This document shows positions 13,651-27,130 of a DNA stretch of 64,000 nucleotides, piece after piece. Source of the stretch: Apis mellifera (lineage: Eukaryota; Arthropoda; Insecta; Hymenoptera; Apidae); assembly GCF_003254395.2 (NCBI RefSeq), contig NC_037641.1:3505001-3569000 (forward strand). The letters are read 5' to 3'. Numbering within the stretch: the stretch's first letter is position 1; each line of letters begins with the position of its first letter. The notes below the pieces were generated by a model. It made no database searches and was not told the origin of the DNA. It saw only the letters and a list, made by a program, of their open reading frames with translations. Position numbers and translations under genes: made by a program.

Positions 13651-15114
13651 GTCAAGTTAATTGTATTTTCTTCTAGATTCTTTCGACATTACGAATCCAC
13701 GAGATAATGCAAGTACGCTTTAACACTGACATTATTGTTCTAACAAGCAATTATGAATATTCATGGTGGATGTTTGTCCCTGGTAGCAGACAGAGGGACG
13801 CAAACAGAGAGTCCCACTGTTAAACAGACTATGCGTGGCTGCCTATGAATAAACTAACGAATTAATTTCACGTGTAAAATTAGAAAACGTCCTCCAAGCG
13901 AATTCGGGATTACGAAATGATTCGTTAAATTAAATAATTAAAACCTTTCCTAATTCGTGCCTTCGTATTTTTCAAAATGTTTGAAAGAATAATATTACGA
14001 TATTGTTATAGAATTAAAAGAAGAATCCTGTATAAAATTGCGTTGTAAACTCGTGAAAATCCGATTTGTGGAAAATTGATTAGAATATTTTTTTTCTTCC
14101 TCCCTTTTTTTTTTTTTGTTTCGATATCGATATCGACATCGAGTCTGAACGCTGATACGCCTCCAAGTAGAATCCTAGAACCATTAATTCGCCTCTCAAA
14201 ACCTGTCTGCGATAAATCAAACCGGCTTCCCGGATAATAAATCGAGTTTGCTTGCCCTATATTCAGGGTTCTGGGTATCTTCTTCCTTTTCTTACACACT
14301 ATGGACGAAAGTTCGTTTCTTGTTGATAAAAATTATATCGATCTCTTATGAGAGATAAAAATGAGAAATAACGATTCGAATAAACTAACGATAATAACTT
14401 TAACTACTTTACGTCATGAATTTCTTCGACAAATTGAAATGTTTTTCATCAAAAATATTCATCCATCAGATAGATATTGGCCCGTGAAAGTGACGAAATT
14501 TTATATTTTTGACGAAGTTCGATCCAAACTTTTTGCGTGTTCGATATTAAAAAGGGGGTTAATTTGGACGATTGGAAAAAGGAAGTAATTGAGAAGTGAA
14601 TGAAATCGGGGAAAAAACTTCAAATATGTTCCTGATATCCCGAGTATTTTAAACAGCTTCTACGCGAAGTTGACCTGAATACTTGGTTTGCACGCGAAGA
14701 AAGGGTGCCGCGGATAAATTGCACGCGAGTTCCTTCTGAAGGCTGAAAGAACTGTAAAATTCTTCCACTCTACAATCCAGGCAAATTTTATTTAATCTTC
14801 TTGCATTATCTTGAAAGCTTCCTTGTGCTCGTATAATTTTTATATCTCCTCCGAATCGATTTAATATTTCTTTTTTTCTTTTTTTTATCGTAGAATACAA
14901 AGCTTTCAATTCGAATCATTCTACTGAATTTCCAAATTCGTGATGCTAAAAAATTTGGAACAATGTTACAATAGTGAACTCCAAAAAAAAATATTAAATA
15001 ATTTCCTTCACCATAAAAAATCGTTATTAATTTCCCAACCAATTTCATCCAATTTTCACGTCGAATTTTATATCATATTCCGTTTGGAAAAACGATATTC
15101 CACCCGATCCTCAC
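12425..15114 (-). other. 2.7-kb intron of the testican-like gene
   Basis: This intron lies between the Kazal exon and the basic linker exon, with a GTGAGG donor and a C-rich acceptor. The content is AT-rich with a 25-base A run at 13619-13643 and G-rich purine sequence at 12980-13016. No gene was recognised within it. Confidence 0.75.
13619..13643. repeat. Poly-A run of 25
   Basis: Uninterrupted A tract inside the 2.7-kb intron. On the gene's sense strand it is poly-T. Confidence 0.95.
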
Positions 15115-15260
15115 CTTTGCAGGGGCAGAATCCTTTGCAGGCGATGCGGACCGACGTGTGGTGGATGCAATTGTGGTATTCCAGCCGGCATGGGGAGCTG
15201 TACGTGCGATTATCGCTTCCGCAAAGGAACGTCGGCTTAACCACGGGGCACTCTTGACAT
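15115..15260 (-). CDS. Cow: Testican/Cow-like gene, Kazal domain exon
   Basis: This 146-bp exon (48 codons plus split codons) encodes a complete Kazal-type domain with eight cysteines (residues 99, 102, 111, 122, 129, 139, 143 and 145 of the assembled segment). The signature C-x6-Y-x3-C is present as C-G-S-D-N-R-T-Y-S-S-P-C. The next spacing is C-x6-C rather than the shorter spacing of classical Kazal inhibitors, and the exon ends C-P-C-K. Testican-1 shows the same C-G-S-D-x-x-x-Y, C-x-L-E-x-H-x-C and C-P-C features, which is the main reason for the family call. N-R-T at 115-117 is a potential N-glycosylation sequon. The acceptor is a T-run followed by GTTCCAG; the donor is GTGAGG. This domain's role in testicans is not settled; some are linked to protease inhibition. 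Confidence 0.93.
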
Positions 15261-15795
15261 CTGGAACAAAAAAAAAAGGGCGCGCGCCGTTTTAAACTGT
15301 TCCACGCGCAACAATTTAATTGCTCGAGTGTGTTTCCCTTCCCCCTGCTATTTTCTACCGTTCACCATTTTCATAACTTTCCACAGAGTCGTGGCAGTTA
15401 GTTCGGTCGTTATTAAAATACCGCGGTTTTTTCTCTCTTTCCGACGTATTTTTTTTTATTTTCGTGGAATTTTTTTACTTCCTCACGATTATCATCGATC
15501 TTCCTCTCGTCGTTTTCTTCGAGAGGGAAAAATCAGAAGGAAAAGTTTTATTTCTATCTTCTAATCTTAAACTGTGATATCTGCATGTTGATTTAAATTA
15601 ATAATCTGATCGAGTTTTTTTAAATCATACTGAACGAAATAATGATGGTTAAGTATTGCTCATAAATATAAATAAGGAGAAATAATTTCTTCAAAATTTC
15701 CCCGATATTTCAACCGCGCATAAACACTTTTATATGGCGCAATACGGTGAAAACTAATTAACCGATTTTTCATTAGAACGGTGAAACTTTATTAT

Positions 15796-15830
15796 AAAAA
15801 AAAAAAAAAAAAAAAATAGACACACACACA
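15796..15830. repeat. Poly-A run followed by (CA)n
   Basis: About 21 A residues, then TAGA and five CA dinucleotides. Confidence 0.9.
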
Positions 15831-16014
15831 GGCACATACGCACAAATTGGACTATTATTTCGCGATGAATAAAAGGTAATTAAAAGATTTCATATCGCGA
15901 AGAATATTTTTCACCGCGCAACAGAGGAACTCTATTAAAATATAAATTTGACTGTTACTCCCTCCTCTATCCTGTTATTATATAACGTAATATAACGTCG
16001 ATAAAGTCACGAGA

Positions 16015-16040
16015 AAGAGAGAAAGAGAGAGAGAAAAAGA
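16015..16040. repeat. GA-rich microsatellite
   Basis: Imperfect (GAAA/GA)n purine tract. Confidence 0.85.
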
Positions 16041-18648
16041 GGAGATGGGTTGCTCTCTGTCAAAATTCTCCCACTTTACCCTCCTCCACGCGAAGAGGGG
16101 AGGGGAGGAAAAAATTCCGGAGAATTTCCGAGCTTCATAATCATTAAGCAGTGCATCGTCGTAACGCGAAATTACCAAGGCCTTTTCCTTTATCCAGCGC
16201 AAACAATGTTGCGCTGGCACCGTGAAAAGGGGTGTCTCGTAAACTGGAATACTATTATAATGCGTTTAGTGGTGCGCGGCCACTGTTAATTATAATTTTA
16301 TATTATTACCTGCCTGCCCCCCCACGTATATATTATGTGGCCGTTAAATTTCCCTGCTTAGAATTCCCTTAACGAAAAATGGGAGAACGGAAGAGGCTGT
16401 TTTTGTGGATAAAGGCTGGCTCAATACACTGAGTTTTAAAGGCCGATATTCAAACCCGTTGTTGTTGTCGATGTTTGCGAAAACGTTTTCTCGTGCTCCA
16501 AATTTCCTTTATTTTAAAAGTTATATATATATCGTGTATTAAATCGAACGAGTTATTAATTATTTTTTAATGGAAATCTTTCTTCCGATTGATGATTCAA
16601 AATTGATATCGTTTTCCTTTCCTTTTTTTGCGATTATATAATACGCGGTTATTTAATTAACGCGTGCAGGCGTAATTTTCGTGCATGCGTAATTTAAAGA
16701 ATTAATTTAACCGTTATTTTTTTTTTTTTTCTTTCTCTGTACGCGCGGCAAAAACGTATACCGTTTTACATTAGATATATACATATACAGTTGTGCATAC
16801 GATGAAAGCTTTTGTGCAAGCTTTTCAAAATTAGCTTTCCAACTTTATATAACTTTTTTCGATGTAAATTCGGAACGTAATAAATGTCTTATAAACGTTA
16901 TTGTAATTGTCTATTATAATTGTAATAATTTTTTTTTAATCGATCGATCAACGAAAATTATCACGCTTTTCCTCTCGTGCAAAATTATATACCATTTAAT
17001 CATTAAATAAAAAAACATAATTAATTGGAATGTATTACTTAGCGAATTATTAATAAATAAATTCAATCATGTTTTAGAATGAAGAAGAACTAAAAAGAAA
17101 ATGATAACATTCTATAGTAATGTATTAAAAAAAAAAAATGTATTGGACGACAGATCTATTCCATATCTAGTTTGTAGCACGTGAGAGAACTTATGGTATA
17201 GTTATGGAGGTATAATAAAGAAGGGTCCCTCTGCGGATTCGGTTACAATACCTATTTCAGGTTGGGCCTCGAGAATTTGTGGTTGTCGGCAAATGCATAA
17301 TTAGTTTAAACCGAGTAACACCGTAATTAAGCTGGTTTAACTCCTTTATCAAGATGGAGGCCTGCGGCTTTTCGGTCTTGTCATTTCCAAGAAATTCACT
17401 CTCCAAACTTTAAGGGAAGAGTTGTAGACAGATTTTTTTTTTTTTAAAGATCGCTTAACCTTTTAGTCGACAGACAACTTCGTTCCCTCGTAACATATTT
17501 TTCCTCAAATATCGTAATAATTATACTTCTTTTTAAAAAATCTTCCATCCTTTTGAAACGAACAAAAGTAACAAGATTTTCATTTTTCAGTTGAGGAGGA
17601 GAATTGAAAATATTTTTTAGATTGTATTGATATACGAATCTTCTCTTTTTCAATAAAAAAAAATAATATTTTTCATCTTTTTCAGGTTTTCATAATTGAA
17701 GGATCTGGTGGAAAATAGATGCACAATAAAGAATTTGCTTTAGAAGAAAGATTATAATAATATATCTATATTGATTTCATTTTATTTTACGCAAAATGAT
17801 ACATCTTGGTACAAAAAGAGAAATTCGTATATTTACCCTTACCGAAACAAATTGCAAAAAAAAGATAACCCAGTTAAATACGATTTATTTATACCAGACA
17901 GCATTCTGAACATTTTCGTTATAAACTAGGTTACGTAAATTAACGCAAATTTATTTATTTTTGCATCGGATTAAGTTTGTTACCTTACTTTCATTTTGTT
18001 TATTTTAAAATCGTTCAACTTATCATATACGCGTGCACAACAAGCAACGTAATCGATACACTTTTTCCCGATCAGAAAAGACTAGAATACGATAAATCGT
18101 GATCGACGAATGGAAAAATTTTTTTTCATCGAATCTTGTTAATCTTACCTCCTTTCTTTTATTAACCTGACCTAATCAAAAATTTCCCTTGAAACCACGC
18201 GCTCGAGAATTATTGCCTATTCGATTATTCAATCGGCTCGATAAGCGACAGGATCGATTGGCCGCGTAATCTCGATCCCTGCTTCCGGGAACGAATTAAT
18301 TCGCGCGTACGTTTCGATCGCGCTCGTGCAATTTCGTTGAAACGAAAACCGCCGATCGTAATTAATCGTCGTTCACAGATTCGTCAATCGTTAATTTCCT
18401 GGCCCCATATTTTCGTGGATTGTTCCTTCTCATTCATGTGTTACACACATCTCCACTTTCGGTCAAACAAACTTCCCTCTTCGTGTTAACGGAAATATTT
18501 CCACTGATTTTTCTCCAAGCAACATTTCTTCCGATAATTTCAGGAAGATATACCTCGATGTTTCTTTTCTATGAAAAATTTCTTCCTTTATGAGAATAGG
18601 GAAACTCGAATCGAATCTTGTTGCACGAATATTGATATTTGGAGAAAC

Positions 18649-18677
18649 GATGATGATGATGATGATAATAATAATAT
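18649..18677. repeat. (ATG)n followed by (ATA)n trinucleotide repeat
   Basis: About six ATG units grade into ATA units. It is the source of the Met/Ile runs in the overlapping open frames. Confidence 0.9.
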
Positions 18678-21600
18678 ACTGGGTTGGATGTATAAATCGT
18701 TTGTATAAACGAATATTTTGGAAATTTTGTTGGACAACGAAACGCCAGCTCACGAATAAAATTTTAACCGTATTATGTTTTAACACGTGAGAATAATTTT
18801 GCGTGTAAATTATAATGAAAATTAGGACGATTTATTAAAATAATAATCGTAGAAACGTGTGCACGTGAAATATTAATAAAAGATTTATTTAGTTTTTGTA
18901 ATGGCTATTTCTTTTTTCAACATTTTTCGATAAAATTTTTACCAATTATTAATACACGTCACGCATTCTACGATAATAATATCTTATTATTATTTTTTAT
19001 TGTATTATATGATTAAAAATGATTTAAAAAAGAATTTGATATAACATAATGAAACTTATGTCTAAAAATACTTATGCTCGTTCCATTACTCGAATATTTT
19101 TTTTTCTTCCTCCGTCAGGATATTAAAATTTTAAACAAATCTCCAAAATATTCGTTTCTTCCACGTCTACGACTCCTATAACAGACTGCATCCCTTGCTA
19201 AATACCGGTGCTTAAGAGAACGTCAAAGAACGAACGGAACGGAGAAAGAACAGAAGATAAAATTACGAGGAGGAGGCACAGCAGTCTGCATGAAAGAATA
19301 AAAAGAATAAAAAGAAGAAAAACAAGTTTCATCTTCAAGCGAAAATACTTCTTCTCGGAGAAGATGAAGATCTTAAAGAAGCGTCCCTAAAGAAGCTTCT
19401 CTCTTCGCATCCGGATGGATTTTCGTCTGTCCAACCGCCGTTTCCACGGATGCTTATTGCGACCGAGCATCGCGATGTTCGAGGCATGGATGTTTCACCG
19501 GGACGTTTCAAGTGCCCTCCTTCTCCTCCTCCTTCAGTTTTGAGGTCTCGTTTGAGGCCGACGATAGTACGCGTCGAAACGTTACGAGCTCGTACAAGCG
19601 AATTTGCACAGCGCTGTTATACATCTCGACGTTTACCAAAGTTTATTCCCGACGAAACTGCTCGCTAAAACGCGATGATGCGGTTTTAAAAGCTTGGGTT
19701 ATGTACGGTTGATGACGTGGCGTCGATGGCGAGTTATGCGAAATTTTCTTCCGTGTGCAACTGCGTTTTCGAATAAAAATTAGTAATGAAATGGAAATAA
19801 ATGTTATTTGAGTTTGTTAATCGAGTATTAACGATGGTTAAATTTTTAATCTTGTTTTAAATCCCTTTTTTCCTCTTCGATTGATCAACACAGAAAAGAA
19901 GAAAAGAGCGCGAAATTTTGAATTCGATAAAGGATAGAAAAAATATTCGTTTTTGTTTACGAAAAATCGAAGGATTATCCGGAGATAATAAAAGGGTTAA
20001 ATAAGAGAAGAATTTGTAAAATGGAATTTTTCAAGGGTATGAAATATTTCTTCGAAGATAAAATCTTTTTCCCGCGCAATTCTTCCCTCCAATATTTGTT
20101 CTAAATTTTTCCAATCAGACAGATTGAAATTTATTTATCGCGCCCTCTCCTCCAAACATTACAAAATAAACGTGGGATCGTTTTATTAAAATTTTGTTCG
20201 GAGAAAAGAAAAAAATCCGTTCGACGATAATGTAAAACATATCCGTTTCTATAAAATACGCGAAACAATATCGATACACGATACGTGGAAAGATATAGAA
20301 TTTCCAATTCTGATATCGAATCTTTCGTATCTTCCATCGAAATTGTACAAAAGAAAGAGGGGAGAAAGAGGAGCACGGTTGATAATCAACGTGCCAATCC
20401 GTCTTTAATCTTTTACATCGATCCGTGAGAAGAGGGAAGAACTTGGAATCGGATGCAGTATCATCGAAGAAACTTTCGTTCCTTGAATCCTCCCCCAATT
20501 TTTGGAAATTGGAACGTTTGTCGCTCGGATATGAGAATTTATTTCGAGAGTTTTGAAAGAAATTCTAAGAAGGAACTTCTTAGAAGCGCTTAAGTCACGC
20601 TTAACGAGGAAATTATTTTCGAAATTCCTCTTCACTCTTTCATCATGGAGTGAGCATTTCGATGATTTTACAATTAATTGTAATATTTGTTTACAATTAT
20701 TGCCATCTTACGCACGCGAATATCAGAAATAAATGAAATTTAATATACTTTGTAAAACAATTGGATATTAAATTAATCCCTCTTTTCCACGTATTCAGGT
20801 AGCTTCATTTGTAATGATTTTAAAATGAAATTTTCTCACTTCTTCAGCAAAAACAATTGAAAATTTAGAATTTTATTAATTAGACGATTTAATCGAAATA
20901 ACATCTTCATCAATATATATTCCAATATCTACCTGTATACGAATTATATCCTCACATATTTTATTAAAAATCTCATTAATCACTTCATTAACTGTTCCAA
21001 ATCCACTCCTAAATGGCAAAGTCGGAAAAACGTCACCAATCCAAAACTTCCTCCCCGTCGTCGAACGATAACCACGTTCGAAAAAAGATCCGTCGATTTT
21101 GCACGGATTCCCTTCTCTGCGAAGATAGAAAAAAAAAAAAAGAAAAAAGAAAAAAGTTTACCAACACCCCCGTAATCCCATTCCCCGTGTCCTCGCCTCA
21201 ATTTGTATTCAAATTCCCGAATTTCATTCGCCAGTTCAGTTCCGGAACTATATAACACCGATCCCTCTCCCCTTCCCCGTTTACCATATACCCGAAGGAG
21301 TTTCCGTGCCGAAACTCTTCTACAACCCGTTCCAACCCGTAGCCAAAAGAGTGGTTGTTTTTCAGAGAGAATCGACGGTAAAAAAAAGACCAATTGGAGT
21401 TTTATTCGAAACACGATCGATCCTCCCTCTCCCTCGATTTTTATCTTCCCATCCCTTATTTCTCATCACAGTTTCGCGACGTCGGGACGCCGACCGTGGA
21501 GGAGGGAGAGCGTATTAGAGGAGGAGAGGAGGAGTACTTGTTCCGTCGAGCACGCATTTTCGAACAGATCCCTCCCCCTCTCCACATCCGCGAACAACAC

Positions 21601-21789
21601 GGAACTTTTGATTTACGCGGGCATCGTGGAATTCCATGAATGCGAAATGTAATCCCCTTCCTCGCTGTCCCATCGCGTTCCTACGTCGCTATATTTCGAA
21701 GGCAGCGCGGAAACTTCGGCCTTCGATCCGCTGCCCCCCCCTCCTCCCCTCTTTGGATAACAAACGGCCGGTCATCCCGTCTTCCCACG

Positions 21790-22640
21790 AAGAAGAAATG
21801 CGAATACTCTCTGAAAAAAACGTCTCTATCCGGTTGTTGACTCTCTTTTTGAAGGAAGAGAAGGAGGAGGAGGGGGTAGATATCGGTGCAAGTTGCTTGC
21901 TAATTCTAGGAAGTTGAGAGGGGTAGGCATGAAGAAGATGAGGATCAAAGAAAAATTATGACACGATCTGATACGTGACAATTTTAAGATATTATTACCA
22001 AATCGAGGCAACCGAAGAAATACTCTCTGAAAAAAACGTCGTCTCTATCCAGTTGTTGATTCTCTTTTTGAAGGAAGAGAAGGAGGAAGGGATGGATGCT
22101 CGCTAATTTTAGGAAGTTGAGAGAAGTAGGCATGAAGAAGATGAGGATGGAAAAAAAATTATGACACGATCTGATAAAACGTGACAATTTTAAGATGTTA
22201 TTGCCAAATCGAGGCAACCGAAGAAATGCGAATACTCTCTGAAAAAAACGTCGTCTCTATCCGGTTGTTGACTCTCTTTTTGGAGGAAGAGAAGGAGGAA
22301 GAGAGGGTGGATGCTCGCTAATTCTAGGAAGTTGAGAGGGATAGGCACGAAGAAGATGAGGATCGAAAAAAAATTATGATACGATCTGATAAAACGTGAC
22401 AATTTTAAGATGTTATTGCCAAATCGAGGCAACCGAAGAAATGCGAATACTCTCTGAAAAAAATATCGTCCCAATGATTGTTGATTCTCTTTTTGGGGGA
22501 AGATGAGAAGGAGGAAGGGATGGATGTTCGCTAATTCTAGGAAGTTGAGAAGGGTAGGCATGAAGAAGATGAAGATCGAAGAAAAATTATGACACGATCT
22601 GATAAAACGTGACAATTTTAAGATTGCCAAATCGAGGCAA
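21790..22640. repeat. Tandem array of four ~204-216-bp units
   Basis: Four head-to-tail copies are marked by the landmark ATACTCTCTGAAAAAA at 21804, 22020, 22232 and 22447. A second landmark, GGCATGAAG (GGCACGAAG in copy three), falls at 21925, 22129, 22344 and 22557. Copies differ by small indels and scattered substitutions, and the last is truncated near AAATCGAGGCAA. On the minus strand, which is the gene's sense strand, the unit contains a long open frame, so the array gives overlapping reading frames (for example 22190-22741, 183 codons) with a repeated hydrophobic peptide. It lies in the 22.9-kb intron; the open frame is probably incidental. Confidence 0.92.
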
Positions 22641-23784
22641 TAGGATTTCTTTTTCTTCTGATAAATGATACGCGAATAAAATGGACGCGAATAACAGGGG
22701 AAAAAAGAAGGATAGGAAAGAAATATCGAAACGGTTTTCAAAAAAGTTGAGCGTGAAATCGAGCGTGTAATTAAAATTCTCGAAGAAGGGAATTCGTCCT
22801 CCCCCCCTCCCTTTCTCCCGTTAATTTAATAAATCGCCGCGGGCGTTTTCTCTTTTCTCTGTCCGGTTAAGGGAAAATACGCGAATGGGGAAGAATGCCC
22901 CCGATAAATGGACAGCTTGGTATCCAGGATGCATCATCTAATTGCCCCTGTTTCTGTTTCTCTGCATTTTCCCCGTGGACTCTCAAAGCGGGATCGCAGG
23001 GAAAGGCTTTGTTTTGAGGGGAAGAAAAGTGGGGGAGGGAAAGGGAAATACGAGCTTGATTACGACGCGGAGAAGGAGAGTCTTTCTTTTTTTTTGCGAT
23101 TCCTGCGAATTGCGAAACCTTGGCAAGCGGAAAGGCGGTTTGTTTGACGAGATTGATCGATTTTTACGGTTCGAAACCGCGATGGAAATCCGTAATATCA
23201 TATGATGTCTTGCCGTTCCTTTTGATTACGATCGACTCGTACATGATCGACTTATACCACTACGTGCACGACGTGATCTGTATTATTTGCATGATTGCTA
23301 CTATTCTATCTTATCGACTTGGTTATGAATATTATTATATACATTTGTCTAATTGTAACTCGTGTATACACGATAAATCTAATTATCAGCCTCGCCAGGC
23401 TTGATTTGTTCCACTTGGCTAACCGTAGCAAGTTTATACTACTTAAGTTAACCGAGGATCGGTATTTTATGCTTCGAAAGTTGTTCTTCTTTTTTTATTA
23501 GGTAATAAAAGAAGAAGAAATTCTTTCCAACGATATCCGCGATTCCATTAATCGGATTTTAACGAGGGAATTTTTATATTTTTACCTTTGAACGACGTTA
23601 TTCGTTTCACGGAAAAACAGATTCGATAATTATATTAAACGATCAAATGCTCGACAAAATCTAGAAAAATCTTTCCATTACGCACGACGAGTGTTCTTTT
23701 CTTCTTTTAAACTTTACGATCGCGAACGTAACGCGGCAAATTGTGCAAAATAAACGTGTAACCACGACACGCGAGGTGGAAAAA

Positions 23785-23808
23785 AGGAAAGGAAAGGAAA
23801 GGAAAGGG
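23785..23808. repeat. (GGAAA)n pentanucleotide repeat
   Basis: Four to five GGAAA units in a purine tract. Confidence 0.9.
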
Positions 23809-24535
23809 GCGCCTTACGCTGTAAGTCGAGGAATACAAATGGAAGTGAAATACCTATTATTGACTTGGCCATTGAAATTTTATATCGTATTCCACGTGTA
23901 TTACGAAACGAAATTACCCTCGTATAACTTGGCAAAATAATACGGATCGAATGCTCCACGTTGAAATAGTACACGCGTAACTTTCAATTTATACGATCTT
24001 TGTTTAATTTCCGTATCGAATGAAACAACTGTAATAACCGATGAATTTTATTTTATTCCCTATTTCAATTCGTTCCGTTTCGTTCTATTCCACCGATTTT
24101 TTTGAATAGGAAAAAAAAGAGAGAGGAGGGGATACGAAAATATATATAAACGCGCGTAAAAGATATAATACAAAACAATCAATCTTTAAGGAAATTATTA
24201 TTATAATTTTTACTTCTTAACTTTCGACGAAAACTCACGTACGTCTATAAATTTTGTATCGTATCAATACTCAATTTGAATTAATTCTTCTCTATCGCAT
24301 AAAAGATCTTAATTAAATAATAAATATTATTTTCTAACACGAAATATCTATCCTACAAATATTTTCTTTCAATCTGAATGTCTTAGATCTGTGAATATTT
24401 GTACGCAGACATGAATCAAATTTTTACAAATTGCGATTAAAAAAAATGGAGCTTTTCATTCACTCAAACATCACGATAACTACTCTTTTCAATATTTCTT
24501 CTTTCCCCTTCTTTTTATCACGTTTTTCATTTTTA

Positions 24536-24567
<32 letters not shown>

Positions 24568-25650
24568 CGTCCATTCATTCGTAAAAACGTAACAAGACAA
24601 TTGGAGGAAACGCTCTCGTTCCAGGCCAAAAAACATGGAACAAGGAATAACAACCAACCAGGCTATTAAAAGAATCTTCAGAATCCTCGCGATACTCGCG
24701 AAGATTTCCACCAACGTTTCTTTCCCCGACAATCTCGTTGGAGCACTTTACGACGCAAGATTCGAGAGTTCCCCCGGAATCGGGTTGTCTTTTCTTCCGC
24801 CAATTTCTTGGAGGGGAGGAGAGAAGGGGAAGCAACGTTCTAGATAGAAAGTACAAAATGCTATTTTGTTCTTGCAACAATTACCTCGAAATGCCTCGTG
24901 CAAATGCCTCGATTCGAGTGGTTAATGACAAGGCATCGTGCAAAAGTTTAAACGGTGTTAACCTCAAATGAATTGGAAAAAGAAAAAAAAGAAGAAGAAG
25001 AAGGCATCTCTAATTCGTGGCGAAGGATTGTTATATATATATATTTGGAAAGTTTAATCGATCCTTTTAACAGCGAAGTTATTGAAGAGATAGATTTTTC
25101 TATGAAAGTAAAAGAATTTTGACACGATGCGATTTTTCAATTTTGAAGGAGGAATATTAATTCGAAAGGGGGGGAGAAGTTAGTTTCATCAGAGAACGTT
25201 ATATTTTGGTCGTTCACCGTAGCGTGAATTTTCGATTTTTCGTGAAAACTTTCGCGGAGGGGGTGGAGAAAGAAGGCCATTATTTCCGGGGAAATTAAAA
25301 GTCTGGTCCAATTTGTTTCTTGCTCATCGCCTCGAATATTTTATTCCGCGGTTCCATTGATTGTGTAGGGAAAAAGCAATGTGACTTATTGCTTCAACGA
25401 ACGATATCAGTTTCGGGATGAAACGAGAATCGGAGGAAAGAAACGAGGAGGAAGAGAATTAATTAAATTGAAAATATAAAAAGTTATGAAAGTTTGCTTG
25501 CCAAGTGGAATATATTTTTATCTTTTGAAAAATGTTCAAAATATTTTCGAAATAAATGATAAAACACATATACGAGGGAAAGAAAATAAAATTTAATCAA
25601 ATAATTTTCCAGACTACTTCTACACAATTTTTTTTTTTTAAAAATGTTAA

Positions 25651-25680
25651 TTATCATACATTATCATACATTATCATATA
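25651..25680. repeat. Three copies of TTATCATACA (10-bp period)
   Basis: Two exact copies followed by a third with a changed end (TTATCATATA). Confidence 0.9.
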
Positions 25681-27109
25681 TTTACCGAAAGAAAATTTGA
25701 AATAAGATCGAAGTAAATATTGGAAAAATTGGAATTTCCACAAGCAAATAATGCTTGGAAGATAATATTTTATTCAAAATCTAAAGCAAACATTATTTAT
25801 ATGCTTACATTCGATGTAAATAAAATATTTACTTTCCATTTAATTTAAACGCAATAAATAATCGAAGGATAAATATTTTCTATTCCTCATTATTTCTTAT
25901 TCCTCTTACAAAAATAAATCGAACAGATCGAATTTTTTTCATCTTACGACACAACATCCTATCCTTCAATAATATTGAAAAATTATTTTATCCACGATTA
26001 TCTATCCAAATCAGATCAAATAATAATGCAAAAACTTACATTTCCTTTTTCAATTGGATTTATTTTTCCAACCAATTGTCAAATCTTGCGACGATATTTA
26101 CGATTCCTCGGCGTCGAAACAACGGAATGGAACAGAGGAAGAGAAGCCAGGAGCAATACGCTCTCGATTTATCGTCGTTCGTGGCGATCGATTAACGAAT
26201 AACAACCCAGGCGACAGTGCATTAACTAGCTCCCGCAAAATACGCTCGGAGGCCACACTCTATTGCAGCCGGAATTGCATGCAGCGGCATTCATTTCGGT
26301 TAGGGACACGCGTACACCGAGCGTAATTCGCGCCATTGGCCGAGGAGACTCTGTGGACAGAGAGACAGAGGGCAAAAGGGTAGGAAGAAAATCCAATCGA
26401 ATAAGTTAATTCACTGGGTTGCTTTGGAAACGAATCCGGAAAATTAATCTTGCTTGTTAATTTCTATCTCGAAATTAATCGTCTCCTTTTATTTCCACAG
26501 CTTTGATCTCCGAATCGTTAATATTTGCGAAGCGAAGGAAATTGTAACACCGATAATAATTAAATTATTACCAAGGATTGCATTCTTCGTTTAATATTCA
26601 CGTGTAAATGTATAGTTAATCTCGATTTCGATTAACCATTCATTCGAGCGACTGAATAATGTACTCATTTTCGGTGAATCGATTCTTGAAATTTAATTTT
26701 TCAATCGTCCTTTCGATCCATCTTCTGAAAAATGTGTTTTAAATTTATTCAACAATATTTTTATTAACATTATTAAAAGGTGTAATTTATCGGACGAATC
26801 ACACCGTTGAAAACTCGTTAAGATAACGAGCAAATTGATTTCTTCTCGCGGGAGCGTGTCCTTAAAGTGAAGGGATTCATCAATAACGACTGTTCGAGTG
26901 GAGCGGCCATATAATTAACGCGCCGTCAACCGCAGTGGTGTAGATCGATGGCACGGCGAGGCTCGCAAGTTTAATCCGTGCCCTGCTCACGGTTTTGGAT
27001 CTCGCTCGAAATTTTGACAACAAAGTGGACAGCAAGTTTTAATCGTCCACTTTAATCACGAAACTATTTCTTCATTAACCTGAGTGGAACAGGAATGTAT
27101 CACGCGCCA

Positions 27110-27130
27110 CTCTCTCTCTCTCTCTCTCTC
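27110..27130. repeat. (TC)n microsatellite
   Basis: Ten TC dinucleotides, continuing into a C/T-rich tract. Confidence 0.9.

Noticed and set aside
18677..18700. CTGGGTTGG motif like a mariner end
   Set aside because: The similarity stops after about nine bases and no partner end was seen.
20980..21652. Frames of 144-149 codons on both strands
   Set aside because: Low-complexity composition and overlap on both strands; no splice or domain support.
25651..25680. Short direct repeats that might suggest a CRISPR-like array
   Set aside because: Units are contiguous 10-mers with no spacers, in a eukaryotic intron: simple tandem repeat.
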